A DNA stretch of 64,000 bases, taken from Bacillota bacterium (lineage in GTDB: Bacteria > Bacillota > UBA4882 > UBA8346). Position numbers and translations under genes: made by a program. Shown here one piece after another: positions 53,381 through 61,929 of the stretch; positions within the stretch are counted from its first letter, which is position 1, and the number at the start of each line of letters is the position of its first letter. Where the stretch lies: positions 151,231-215,230 of the forward strand of contig JAEZFP010000055.1 of the NCBI GenBank assembly GCA_023417475.1, in the 5' to 3' direction. A model generated the notes under the pieces. It did no database searches. It saw nothing but the letters and a program-made list of their open reading frames with translations, and was not told the origin of the DNA.

Positions 53381-54424
53381 ATGAGTCGAGTTACCGCCAA
53401 TGACGTCGCCAAAGCAGCCGGGGTGTCCCGGACTACCGTTTCCTTGGTGCTGAATGATGTTGCCAATGCCCGGATCCCCAACGAGACCCGGAATAAAATT
53501 CTCGAAATTGCCAAAAAGCTTAACTATCAACCCAACCAGTTCGCGCAAGGGTTAAAGACCAACCGCTCCAAAACGATCGCCTTTATTTTGCCGTCCATCT
53601 CCAATCCCTTTTATCCCTATGTGGCTCAAGGCATTGAAGAGGTGGCGTTGGCGCACGGTTATACCGTTTTTATCTGTAACACTTACCGGAATATCGATGA
53701 AGAACGACGGTATTTGATGGCTTTATCCCAGCGTCAGGTGGACGGGATTATCTTAACCGGGTCGTTTCAATCGCGGGAACTCTTAATGGAATTCTTGGAG
53801 CGTGGCGTGGCGCTCACCACTTTTACCCGGTATAACGACTTGCCCCAGGCCGATCAGGTCATGGTGGACAACGTCCACGGCGGATATTTAGCCACTAAAC
53901 ACTTGCTTGATCTGGGTCACCAGCGGATTGCCTTTTTGGCCGGTCCAATGGTTTATCAATCCCGGGTTGACCGGGTTGAAGGATATAAGAAGGCCCATGG
54001 CGATTATGGGTTGAAGGTTGACGAGTCGTTGATCCTGGCGAGTGATTCTGAAAGCGAGCACCACGATCAGACGTATGATCTATACAACGGCTATAATCTT
54101 GCCAAACAACTTGTCAAACAAGGCTCGAGCGTATCGGCGGCCGTGGTTATCAACGATATGACCGCACTAGGGGCGATGAAGGGATTTCGGGAGGCGGGAA
54201 TCCGGATTCCCGAAGATATCTCATTGGTCGGTTACGACAACATCCCGATGGCGGGAATTGTCGAACCGGGGTTAACCACGATTGATCAACCCAAATTTGA
54301 ACGGGGTAAGGCTGCCGCCGAACTGTTGATCAAACGGCTCGAGGAACCGGCGAATAAAGAACGGCGCAGTATCACCTTTATGCCGTCATTAATCACCAGA
54401 GACAGTTGTCGTCGCCTGAGCTAA
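53381..54424 (+). CDS. LacI/GalR-family transcriptional regulator of the locus
   Basis: A 347-residue regulator. The N-terminal DNA-binding domain TANDVAKAAGVSRTTVSLVL with its hinge helix is followed by a periplasmic-binding-protein-like sensor domain (about 60-345; TIAFILPSISNPFYPYVAQG, VGYDNIPMAGIVEPGLTTID). In the family the sensor binds a sugar or oligosaccharide and releases the operator. The 16-bp operator in front of its own gene, the GH2 gene, uxuA and manA makes it the likely controller of the polysaccharide genes. ATG 53381 follows GAGGTG by six bases. Confidence 0.92.
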   Translation: MSRVTANDVAKAAGVSRTTVSLVLNDVANARIPNETRNKILEIAKKLNYQPNQFAQGLKTNRSKTIAFILPSISNPFYPYVAQGIEEVALAHGYTVFICNTYRNIDEERRYLMALSQRQVDGIILTGSFQSRELLMEFLERGVALTTFTRYNDLPQADQVMVDNVHGGYLATKHLLDLGHQRIAFLAGPMVYQSRVDRVEGYKKAHGDYGLKVDESLILASDSESEHHDQTYDLYNGYNLAKQLVKQGSSVSAAVVINDMTALGAMKGFREAGIRIPEDISLVGYDNIPMAGIVEPGLTTIDQPKFERGKAAAELLIKRLEEPANKERRSITFMPSLITRDSCRRLS

Positions 54425-54436
54425 ACGAGTTGAAAA

Positions 54437-54468
54437 ACAGCCACGTCAGTCGTGACTGACGTGGCTGT
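54437..54468. terminator. perfect 15-bp inverted repeat after the regulator gene
   Basis: ACAGCCACGTCAGTC, two bases, then its complement. It sits 12 bases after the stop. A T run is present only on the minus-strand side, so as a plus-strand terminator it is atypical. Confidence 0.5.
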
Positions 54469-54638
54469 AAGGAGAAGTTTCTTTGCGGGAATGACCGCGA
54501 ATTGATTAGTTTACAAATTTTACCATCAAAAACTTACATTTAACTAAATATAGTTTACCGCAATCCTTGGGTTTTTACCAATACAAGGAAGTTACGACTC
54601 GGTAAAAATATTGTTTCAAACGTAAAGGAGGAAGTAAC

Positions 54639-56195
54639 ATGAGCAAAATCACCAAGCTGTTCTTGATTTTAACCATTGCGGCCTTGTTTGCCGGTATTTG
54701 CGTCAATGCAAAGAGTATCTATCCCCTTAATACGAATGTAACCTTAACCTATTGGGTACCGTTGTTTAATAATGTTTCGGCGTCGGTCCGCAATTTGAAC
54801 GATACGCCGTTATATAAGGAAATGGAGAAACGGACCGGCATTAAAGTTAAATTTAGTCACCCCGCTTTCGGCCAGGAGGGCGAGCAATTCAATTTGATGT
54901 TGGCTTCGGGCGATCTACCCGACATTATTGAGTACAGCGGTTGGCTTACATATCCCGGCGGACCGGAAAAAGCCATCGGCGACGGCGTGATTGTCGGATT
55001 GAACGACTTGATCAACAAGTACTCCCCGAATTTAAAGAAAGTATTGCACGATAAGGAGTTAAACCGGATGGTCAAGACCGATAGCGGCAAGTATTTCGTC
55101 TATCCGCACATCCGGAACAATGAAAAACTGTTGGTCTTCATCGGTCCGTTCCTGCGGCAGGACTGGCTGACCGAATTGGGCTTGCAACCGCCGACAACCG
55201 TCGACGAATGGTACACTGTGTTAAAAGCATTCAAAGAAAAGAAAAAATCCAATTCGCCGCTGACGATCCGCTATGACATCTTAAACACGCATAATGCGTT
55301 TGTCGGAGCTTACGGTGTCGGCCACGATTTCTATATTGACAAAGGCAAGGTCAAATACGGTCCGATTCAACCGCAATACAAACAATTTTTAACGACATTC
55401 CACAAATGGTATGCCGAAGGCTTGATCTCCAATGACTTTGGCATGGTCGATCAGAAGGTTTTGGACGCGCGAATGGTGAGCGGCATTGCCGGCGCCACCG
55501 TCTCCAACAGCGGCGGCGGGATCGGCAAATATCTGGATGCCATGAAGAAGAAAGATCCCAAATTTGATCTGGTGGCCGTTCCGTACCCAACGTTACGCAA
55601 AGGCCAACGCGCCGAATTCGGCCAACGGGACTTAATCTACTCCCGGAACGGAAACGCGGCGATCACCCAAAAGAGCAAATCCAAAGAAGTTGCCGCCCGG
55701 TACCTTGATTACGGTTACGGTCCCGAAGGCAATATGTTGTTCAACTTTGGCACGGAAGGCGTCAGTTATACGATGGTCAACCAATATCCAACCTATACCG
55801 AATTGATCAAAACTCCGACCAACCTGACCATGGGTCAGTCGCTCGCCCGGTACACCCGGGGCGGCTATAACGGACCCTTTGCCCAGGACGTGCGCTATTT
55901 TGAACAATATTCCCTGGCCTATCCGCAACAGAAACATGCGGTGGACGTCTGGGCCAAAACCAATCAGGCCGCGCATCAAATGCCGCCGATTACCCCAACT
56001 GCCGCGGAAAGCAGTGAGATGGCCAAGATCATGTCCGAAGTCGGCGCTTACCGCGATGAAATGGTGTTGAAATTCATCATGGGCACCGAACCGTTGGAGA
56101 ATTTCGATAAGTTTGTCGCCCAGATCAAAAAGATGGGAATCGACCAAGCGGTAAAGATTAACCAAGACGCCTTAGCCAGATATAAAAATCGGTAG
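54639..56195 (+). CDS. sugar ABC transporter solute-binding protein (family 1)
   Basis: A 518-residue extracellular binding protein of the LplA/large oligosaccharide type. A signal peptide (about residues 1-24) precedes VTLTYWVPLF, KRTGIKVKF and LMLASGDLPDIIEYSGW, all typical of this class. A cysteine lies near the cleavage site (FAGICVNAK) but lacks a lipobox context. It probably binds uronate-containing oligosaccharides released outside. Permease genes of the LplB/YtcP kind usually follow but are absent; a terminator comes next. RBS AAAGGAGGAAGTAAC. Confidence 0.88.
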   Translation: MSKITKLFLILTIAALFAGICVNAKSIYPLNTNVTLTYWVPLFNNVSASVRNLNDTPLYKEMEKRTGIKVKFSHPAFGQEGEQFNLMLASGDLPDIIEYSGWLTYPGGPEKAIGDGVIVGLNDLINKYSPNLKKVLHDKELNRMVKTDSGKYFVYPHIRNNEKLLVFIGPFLRQDWLTELGLQPPTTVDEWYTVLKAFKEKKKSNSPLTIRYDILNTHNAFVGAYGVGHDFYIDKGKVKYGPIQPQYKQFLTTFHKWYAEGLISNDFGMVDQKVLDARMVSGIAGATVSNSGGGIGKYLDAMKKKDPKFDLVAVPYPTLRKGQRAEFGQRDLIYSRNGNAAITQKSKSKEVAARYLDYGYGPEGNMLFNFGTEGVSYTMVNQYPTYTELIKTPTNLTMGQSLARYTRGGYNGPFAQDVRYFEQYSLAYPQQKHAVDVWAKTNQAAHQMPPITPTAAESSEMAKIMSEVGAYRDEMVLKFIMGTEPLENFDKFVAQIKKMGIDQAVKINQDALARYKNR

Positions 56196-56225
56196 TTGGA
56201 ATTGAAACAACCAAATCTCCAAATC

Positions 56226-56253
56226 AAAACCGGGAAATTTCTCCCGGTTTTTT
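56226..56253 (+). terminator. intrinsic terminator after the solute-binding protein gene
   Basis: AAACCGGGA and TCTCCCGGTTT form a stem around AATT and are followed by T. Confidence 0.88.
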
Positions 56254-56479
56254 GTTTGCCGGAAAAAAGGGGGATTGGCAAGTGGGGAACTATTCCGCAC
56301 CCGGGATTTTAAAAAAGGATTTACGTCGTGGGACATCAACATTGGGACTCCGGTATCATAAACTACTCAAAAAAGTTGTGGATCAAAAATACAAAACGGG
56401 GTGGTTGCCCATTTGATGATGCGTAGATCTGCTTTCGCGGCAGACCGTTAATTAACCTTGAATTGATAGGAGGATTATA
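56254..56479. other. leader and promoter region of the cys operon
   Basis: About 225 bases without a gene. A small hairpin TCTGC...GCAGA is near 56430. I found no convincing CymR box, T-box or S-box. GGGGTGG at 56399 resembles part of a T-box only loosely. Confidence 0.35.
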
Positions 56480-57499
56480 ATGTCTCTTAAAAAACCTCTG
56501 CTCGTCCTGGTTTTTGTGTTGGGACTAGTAACTACCCTGGCGCTCCCGCGCGTTACAGCGGCCCCTAATGAAGTGACGTTGTTAAATGTATCGTACGACC
56601 CGACCCGGGAATTGTATCAAGACTTTAACGCGGCGTTTGCGAAATATTGGAAGGCAAAGACCGGGCAGACCGTGACGATCAAACAATCCCATGGCGGCTC
56701 CGGCGCGCAAGCCCGGGCGGTGCTTGACGGGTTGGAAGCGGATGTGGTCACCCTGGCCTTATCGTACGATATTGATGTTTTATATCAAAACGGCCGCCTG
56801 GTGGCGAAAAACTGGCAGCAACGGCTGGCGAACAACAGCGCGCCGTATACTTCGACCATCGTGTTTTTAGTGCGCAAGGGTAATCCCAAAGCCATTAAGG
56901 ATTGGGATGACTTGATCAAACCCAATGTGTCCGTCATTACCCCCAATCCGAAAACTTCGGGAGGCGCCCGTTGGAATTATTTGGCGGCCTGGGGTTACGC
57001 CCTCAAAAAGTATGGTGGCAATCAAATCAAAGCCAAAGAGTTTGTGACCCGTTTATTTAAAAACGTTCCGGTACTCGACTCGGGCGCCCGCGGCGCCACC
57101 AACACCTTTGTCCAACGCGGTTTGGGCGACGTCTTGCTCGCTTGGGAAAATGAAGCGTTTTTGGCCATCAATGAACTGGGCAGAGACAAATTCGAGATGG
57201 TCGTGCCTTCGCTGAGCATTTTGGCGGAACCGCCGGTGACGGTGGTGGATCGGTACGCCGCGAAACACGGGACCCGGAAAGTCGCCGAAGCCTATCTCGA
57301 ATATCTTTATAGTAAAGCGGGGCAAGAGATCGCCGCCCGCAATTACTACCGGCCGCGGCTGAAGTCGGTCGCCGCCCGGTTTGACCATTTTGCCAAGGTG
57401 AAGCTGTTCACCATTGACGATTTGTTCGGCGGATGGCAGCAAGCGCAAAAAACCCATTTTGACGACGGCGGTACGTTTGATCAGATTTATCAACATTAA
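56480..57499 (+). CDS. cysP: sulfate/thiosulfate-binding protein
   Basis: A 339-residue periplasmic-type binding protein (Sbp/CysP family) with a signal peptide (about 1-27, ending TAAPNEV) and no lipobox. Family motifs: NVSYDPTRELYQDFN near the N-terminus, SHGGSGAQARAV for anion binding, and NPKTSGGARWNYLAAW. It delivers sulfate to the CysTWA transporter encoded downstream. ATG follows ATAGGAGGATTATA. I cannot decide between Sbp (sulfate) and CysP (thiosulfate) preference. Confidence 0.92.
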   Translation: MSLKKPLLVLVFVLGLVTTLALPRVTAAPNEVTLLNVSYDPTRELYQDFNAAFAKYWKAKTGQTVTIKQSHGGSGAQARAVLDGLEADVVTLALSYDIDVLYQNGRLVAKNWQQRLANNSAPYTSTIVFLVRKGNPKAIKDWDDLIKPNVSVITPNPKTSGGARWNYLAAWGYALKKYGGNQIKAKEFVTRLFKNVPVLDSGARGATNTFVQRGLGDVLLAWENEAFLAINELGRDKFEMVVPSLSILAEPPVTVVDRYAAKHGTRKVAEAYLEYLYSKAGQEIAARNYYRPRLKSVAARFDHFAKVKLFTIDDLFGGWQQAQKTHFDDGGTFDQIYQH

Positions 57500-57508
57500 A
57501 AGTGGGTG

Positions 57509-58348
57509 ATGAGGGTTTTGCCGCGTAAACATCGGAGTATTTTGCCCGGGTTCGGTCCGGCGCTTGGTTTTACCGTCCTTTATATCGGGTTGATCTTGTT
57601 GATCCCCCTGGCATTGCTGTTCTTAAAAGCTGCGGCGCTGAGTTGGGAGCATTTCTGGCAGATTGTCACCGCGCCAAGGGTGATTGCCTCATACCGGCTG
57701 AGTATCGGGGCGTCGCTGTGGGCGGCCGGCAATAATGCGGTATTTGGCTTGTTGCTGGCATGGGTGCTGACGCGTTATCAATTTCCCGGCCGGAAACTGG
57801 TCGACGCCTTAATTGACCTACCGTTTGCCATGCCTACCGCCGTCGCCGGGATTGCCTTAACCACGATTTATGCGGCAAATGGGTGGATCGGCCAGTATTT
57901 GGGGTTACTGGGGATCAAAGTAGCCTATACGCCGCTGGGGGTGGTTACCGCCTTAACCTTTATCGGACTGCCGTTTGTGGTCCGGACCATTCAACCGGTT
58001 TTGGAAGACCTCGACCGGGAGGTCGAAGAAGCCGCCGCCAGTTTGGGAGCCAACCGCCTGCAGACCTTTGGGAAAGTCATCTTTCCGGCGCTTTGGCCGA
58101 GTTGGTTGACGGGGTTGGCGTTAGCGTTCGCCCGGGGACTCGGCGAATATGGCTCGGTGGTGTTTATCTCCGGCAACATGCCGTTGCGGACCGAGATTAC
58201 GCCGCTGGTCATCGTCACCAAACTGGAACAGTTCGATTATGCCGGCGCGGCCGCCGTGGCCTGTGTCTTGCTTTGTATCTCGTTTATTTTACTTTTCGCC
58301 ATTAACTTTTTCCAGTGGTGGAACGGGCGAAAAAAATTGCCAGCCTAA
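57509..58348 (+). CDS. cysT: sulfate ABC transporter permease CysT
   Basis: A 279-residue permease with about six membrane helices and the coupling loop EEAAASLGANRLQTFGKVIF that contacts the ATPase. The segment VDALIDLPFAMPTAVAGI is specific to CysT/CysU. The start could be GTG 57506 or ATG 57509. It lies 10 bases after cysP and 17 before cysW. Confidence 0.93.
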   Translation: MRVLPRKHRSILPGFGPALGFTVLYIGLILLIPLALLFLKAAALSWEHFWQIVTAPRVIASYRLSIGASLWAAGNNAVFGLLLAWVLTRYQFPGRKLVDALIDLPFAMPTAVAGIALTTIYAANGWIGQYLGLLGIKVAYTPLGVVTALTFIGLPFVVRTIQPVLEDLDREVEEAAASLGANRLQTFGKVIFPALWPSWLTGLALAFARGLGEYGSVVFISGNMPLRTEITPLVIVTKLEQFDYAGAAAVACVLLCISFILLFAINFFQWWNGRKKLPA

Positions 58349-58364
58349 GATCGGAGGAGAAGCT

Positions 58365-59249
58365 ATGTCCGACGAGCTTCCATCGGAAATAATACCCAAA
58401 GCGACGACCAATGAAGCAACCTGGGTGCGCTGGTCGCTCATTGCGGTGGCCTTAATGTTCGTCGCGGCCTTTTTAATCATCCCCTTAGCGGCGGTATTTT
58501 CCCAAGCGTTGGCCAAAGGTTTTTGGATCTATTGGCAAGCGTTGACCGAACCGGAGACCTTTGCCGCCATTCAATTGACGTTGGTGACGGCCGCGACTGC
58601 GGTACCGCTTAATTTAATCTTTGGGGTGACCGCCGCCTGGGCCATCGCCAAGTTTGATTTCCCCGGAAAAAATCTGTTGATCACCCTGATCGACCTGCCC
58701 TTTGCGATTTCGCCGGTGGTCTCGGGGTTGTTGTATGTGTTGTTGTTCGGGCTGCACGGTTGGTTGGGGCCGTGGTTGGCGGCGCACAATCTGAAAATTA
58801 TCTTTGCGGTCCCCGGAATCATTTTGGCAACGGTGCTCGTGACCTTTCCGTTTATCGCCCGCGAGTTGATCCCGTTGATGCAGGCGCAAGGAACCGATGA
58901 GGAAGAAGCGGCTTTGATTTTGGGAGCGAACGGGTGGCAGACGTTTTTCAGGGTGACCCTGCCCAACATCAAATGGGGTCTTTTGTATGGCCTGATCCTT
59001 TGCAACGCCCGGGCCATGGGCGAGTTTGGCGCAGTGTCGGTCGTCTCCGGTCATATTCGCGGCATGACCAACACCATTCCGTTGCAAGTCGAAATTCTTT
59101 ACAACGAATACAATTTTACAGCGGCATTTGCAGTCGCTTCATTATTGGCACTGTTAGCCCTCGTCACCTTAACCGTCAAGTCGTTGGCGGAGTGGCGTTT
59201 GAAACAGGAAAACACCATGAATGGAGGGGCTAGAAACAGGGAGGGGTGA
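58365..59249 (+). CDS. cysW: sulfate ABC transporter permease CysW
   Basis: A 294-residue permease, partner of CysT. Family segments: LITLIDLPFAISPVVSGLLY and the EEEAALILGANGWQTFFRVT coupling loop. ATG 58365 has GGAGGAG upstream; an open frame reaching back into cysT is not coding. The stop is three bases before cysA. Confidence 0.94.
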   Translation: MSDELPSEIIPKATTNEATWVRWSLIAVALMFVAAFLIIPLAAVFSQALAKGFWIYWQALTEPETFAAIQLTLVTAATAVPLNLIFGVTAAWAIAKFDFPGKNLLITLIDLPFAISPVVSGLLYVLLFGLHGWLGPWLAAHNLKIIFAVPGIILATVLVTFPFIARELIPLMQAQGTDEEEAALILGANGWQTFFRVTLPNIKWGLLYGLILCNARAMGEFGAVSVVSGHIRGMTNTIPLQVEILYNEYNFTAAFAVASLLALLALVTLTVKSLAEWRLKQENTMNGGARNREG

Positions 59250-59252
59250 ATC

Positions 59253-60320
59253 ATGAGCATTATCATTCAGGATATCCACAAGCAATTTGGCAATTTCACC
59301 GCGTTAGACCATGTCAAGCTGGAAATTCCCACCGGGGAACTGGTGGCGCTGTTAGGTCCGTCCGGATCCGGGAAAACGACGTTGTTACGAATAATCGCCG
59401 GTTTGGAGACACCGGACAGCGGGACGGTCTATTTTCAAGGGGAGGCAACCACTGGCCGGAAGGTTCAAGAACGCCAGGTCGGTTTTGTCTTCCAACATTA
59501 CGCGTTGTTCAAACACATGACCGTTTTTGAAAATATCGCTTTTGGCCTGCGGGTCCGGCGTACGAAAAACCGTCCGTCGGAAGCCGCGATCAAGGAGAAG
59601 GTGAACCGGTTGTTACAACTGGTTCAAATGGAGTATCTCGGGCAGCGGTATCCATCCCAGTTGTCGGGGGGGCAACGTCAACGGATCGCCTTAGCCCGGG
59701 CCTTGGCGGTCGAACCGCAAATTCTATTGCTGGATGAACCGTTTGGCGCGTTGGATGCGAAAGTCCGGAAGGAGCTCCGGCGTTGGATCCGGCAATTGCA
59801 TGACGAGATTCATCTGACCAGTATCTTTGTTACCCATGATCAGGAAGAGGCATTGGAAGTCGCCGACCGGGTGGTGGTTATGAATCAAGGCCGGATTGAA
59901 CAGATCGGCACACCGGAAACGGTCTACGATCAACCGGCCAATTCGTTTGTCTGTCAGTTTCTCGGCAGCGTCAATCTGTTTCGCGGCCGGTTGGATCACG
60001 GGCAAGTGCAAATTGGCGAGCATCGCTTTGCCAGCCCGGAGTTGCGGGAGTGTCAAGAAGACTCGGCGGTGGCCTTTGTCCGGCCCCATGAATTGGCGAT
60101 TGAACGGGACGGCGACGATCTCAAAAATATCAAAGCGACCGTCTCGTATGTCCGCGCCATCGGGCCTTTGGTAAGAATGGAATTGAAACGGGCCGATACC
60201 GGGGAGTTAATCGCCGCGGAATTGGTCAAGGAACAATATAACGAATTGGGATTGCAGGTTGGGGATCCCGTGTTTGTCGGATTGAAAAATTGCAAGGTTT
60301 TTGTGGGGGATGCGTTTTGA
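59253..60320 (+). CDS. cysA: sulfate ABC transporter ATP-binding protein CysA
   Basis: A 355-residue ATPase powering sulfate import. Walker A GPSGSGKTTLLR, the Q loop, the signature LSGGQRQRIALARAL and Walker B ILLLDEPFGALD are intact; residues 240-355 form the regulatory TOBE-like domain of the sulfate/molybdate group. GGGAGGGGTGAATC precedes the ATG. The last four bases overlap the cysH start. Confidence 0.95.
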   Translation: MSIIIQDIHKQFGNFTALDHVKLEIPTGELVALLGPSGSGKTTLLRIIAGLETPDSGTVYFQGEATTGRKVQERQVGFVFQHYALFKHMTVFENIAFGLRVRRTKNRPSEAAIKEKVNRLLQLVQMEYLGQRYPSQLSGGQRQRIALARALAVEPQILLLDEPFGALDAKVRKELRRWIRQLHDEIHLTSIFVTHDQEEALEVADRVVVMNQGRIEQIGTPETVYDQPANSFVCQFLGSVNLFRGRLDHGQVQIGEHRFASPELRECQEDSAVAFVRPHELAIERDGDDLKNIKATVSYVRAIGPLVRMELKRADTGELIAAELVKEQYNELGLQVGDPVFVGLKNCKVFVGDAF

Positions 60321-61051
60321 CGATACCGGAACGGAATGATGATCGTTTGAAATTTACTGCCGGCTCCGCCAGCGAACTCTTGCGCGGGTTGGCAATCACA
60401 TATGGCCGCCGCTTGGCGTTGGCGTCGAGCCTCGGCGCGGAAGATCAGGTTTTAACGGATATGTTGTTGAAGATCATGCCCGATGCCCGGATTTTTATCT
60501 TGGACACCGGTCGGCTGCCTCAAGAGACTTACGCGACCATCACGGCAACGATGCGTCGCTACAATTGTCGTTATGAGATCTATTGCCCGGATACCAAAGC
60601 CTTGGAAATGATGGCAAGCGAGCACGGACCGGATTGGTTTTACGAGAGTGTCGCCGGTCGCAAGCAATGTTGTCAGGTAAGGAAAGTCCAGCCCTTGCAA
60701 CGGGTCTTGGGGACGCTCGACCTTTGGATTACCGGCCTGCGTCGCCAGCAGTCGCCAACCCGGGCGGCGATCGACGTCATCGAGTGGGATGAAACCAACC
60801 AACTGCTCAAAGCCAATCCGTTGGCCGACTGGTCGACGGAAGCGGTTTGGCAATATATCCGGGAGCACCAAGTCCCGTATAACCCGCTGCACGACCAAAA
60901 CTACGCCAGTATCGGTTGCGCCCCGTGCACCCGGGCGATTGCTCCCGGTGAGGACTTACGGGCCGGCCGGTGGTGGTGGGAGGAGCCGGCGCATAAAGAA
61001 TGCGGTCTGCACTACCGGGACGGTAAATTGGTCCGGGGGAATCCATCATGA
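60317..61051 (+). CDS. cysH: adenylylsulfate (APS) reductase, Fe-S type
   Basis: A 244-residue reductase converting APS to sulfite. Beyond the CysH fold (SSLGAEDQVLTDML, ILDTGRLPQETY) it has the two cysteine pairs RKQCCQVRK and IGCAPCTRAI that hold a 4Fe-4S cluster, found in APS reductases and absent from PAPS reductases of the E. coli type. The catalytic cysteine is in KECGLHY. Start TTG 60317, overlapping the cysA stop, with GGGGGAT upstream. Overlaps cysD by four bases. Confidence 0.92.
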   Translation: MTIPERNDDRLKFTAGSASELLRGLAITYGRRLALASSLGAEDQVLTDMLLKIMPDARIFILDTGRLPQETYATITATMRRYNCRYEIYCPDTKALEMMASEHGPDWFYESVAGRKQCCQVRKVQPLQRVLGTLDLWITGLRRQQSPTRAAIDVIEWDETNQLLKANPLADWSTEAVWQYIREHQVPYNPLHDQNYASIGCAPCTRAIAPGEDLRAGRWWWEEPAHKECGLHYRDGKLVRGNPS

Positions 61052-61929
61052 ATCAATTAGCCAAGCTTGAAAATCAAAGTGTGTATATCCTTCGGGAAGC
61101 GTATCGCGAATTTAAGAGTTTATGCATGTTATGGTCGATCGGCAAAGACAGCACCGTGCTGCTCTGGCTCACCCGGAAAGCCTTTTTTGGGCATGTGCCC
61201 TTCCCGTTGGTCCATATCGACACTTCGTTTAAGATTCCCGAGATGATCGCCTACCGCGACCGCCTGGCGTCGGAATGGCAATTGCAGATGATCGTCGGCC
61301 GAAATGAACTCGCCATTCAAAACGGCGCAACCTATCCCGATGGGAAAGCCGACCGGATCACCTGCTGCAAAAATTTAAAAAGCGAAGCCTTAAAACATAC
61401 GCTTTCCGGGGAATGGCCGCGTTACCGGTTTAATCATCAACTCCAAATCTATCAAATCGATACTCAGGTCGAACCGTATACGGGGGTTATTGTCGGGGTG
61501 CGGGCCGACGAGGAGGGGAGTCGCTCCAAAGAACGGTATTTCTCGCCCCGCGACCGCCAGAACGAATGGGATGTGGGAGATCAGCCACCGGAGCTTTGGA
61601 ATCAGTTTACAACGGATTTCGCGCCGGGAACGCATCTGCGCATCCATCCGTTGCTGGATTGGACCGAATTGAATATCTGGGAGTACATTGAAGCGGAGCA
61701 GATCCCGGTCACATCGCTCTATTTTGACCAGGGCAAGGGGAAACGTTACCGTTCGCTGGGGTGTTATCCGTGCACCAAACCGGTTGATTCGACGGCGCAA
61801 AATGTGGCGGAGATCATTGCGGAGCTTCGGAGCGGCAAATTTGCCAATATCGCCGAACGGTCCGGCCGCGAACAGGATCAGGAAGACGGCGGGAGTTTGG
61901 AAACTTTGAGACGGGATGGGTATATGTGA
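61048..61929 (+). CDS. cysD: sulfate adenylyltransferase small subunit CysD
   Basis: A 293-residue subunit of ATP sulfurylase, which makes APS from sulfate and ATP. The pyrophosphatase loop WSIGKDSTVLLWL, the VHIDTSFKIPEM motif and the late YRSLGCYPCTKPV are all present. It starts at an ATGA overlap with cysH and ends overlapping cysN, so the three are coupled. Confidence 0.95.
   Translation: MNQLAKLENQSVYILREAYREFKSLCMLWSIGKDSTVLLWLTRKAFFGHVPFPLVHIDTSFKIPEMIAYRDRLASEWQLQMIVGRNELAIQNGATYPDGKADRITCCKNLKSEALKHTLSGEWPRYRFNHQLQIYQIDTQVEPYTGVIVGVRADEEGSRSKERYFSPRDRQNEWDVGDQPPELWNQFTTDFAPGTHLRIHPLLDWTELNIWEYIEAEQIPVTSLYFDQGKGKRYRSLGCYPCTKPVDSTAQNVAEIIAELRSGKFANIAERSGREQDQEDGGSLETLRRDGYM

Noticed and set aside
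37419..56195. Recent horizontal transfer of the polysaccharide locus
   Set aside because: No integrase, transposase or direct-repeat boundaries, and base composition by eye is like the neighbours.
56395..56412. T-box leader before cysP
   Set aside because: GGGGTGG is the only resemblance. The specifier stem, the conserved T-box and an overlapping terminator are not seen.
58149..58364. Start of cysW at 58149
   Set aside because: This would overlap cysT by 200 bases with a non-family sequence. ATG 58365 has GGAGGAG before it and a typical N-terminus.
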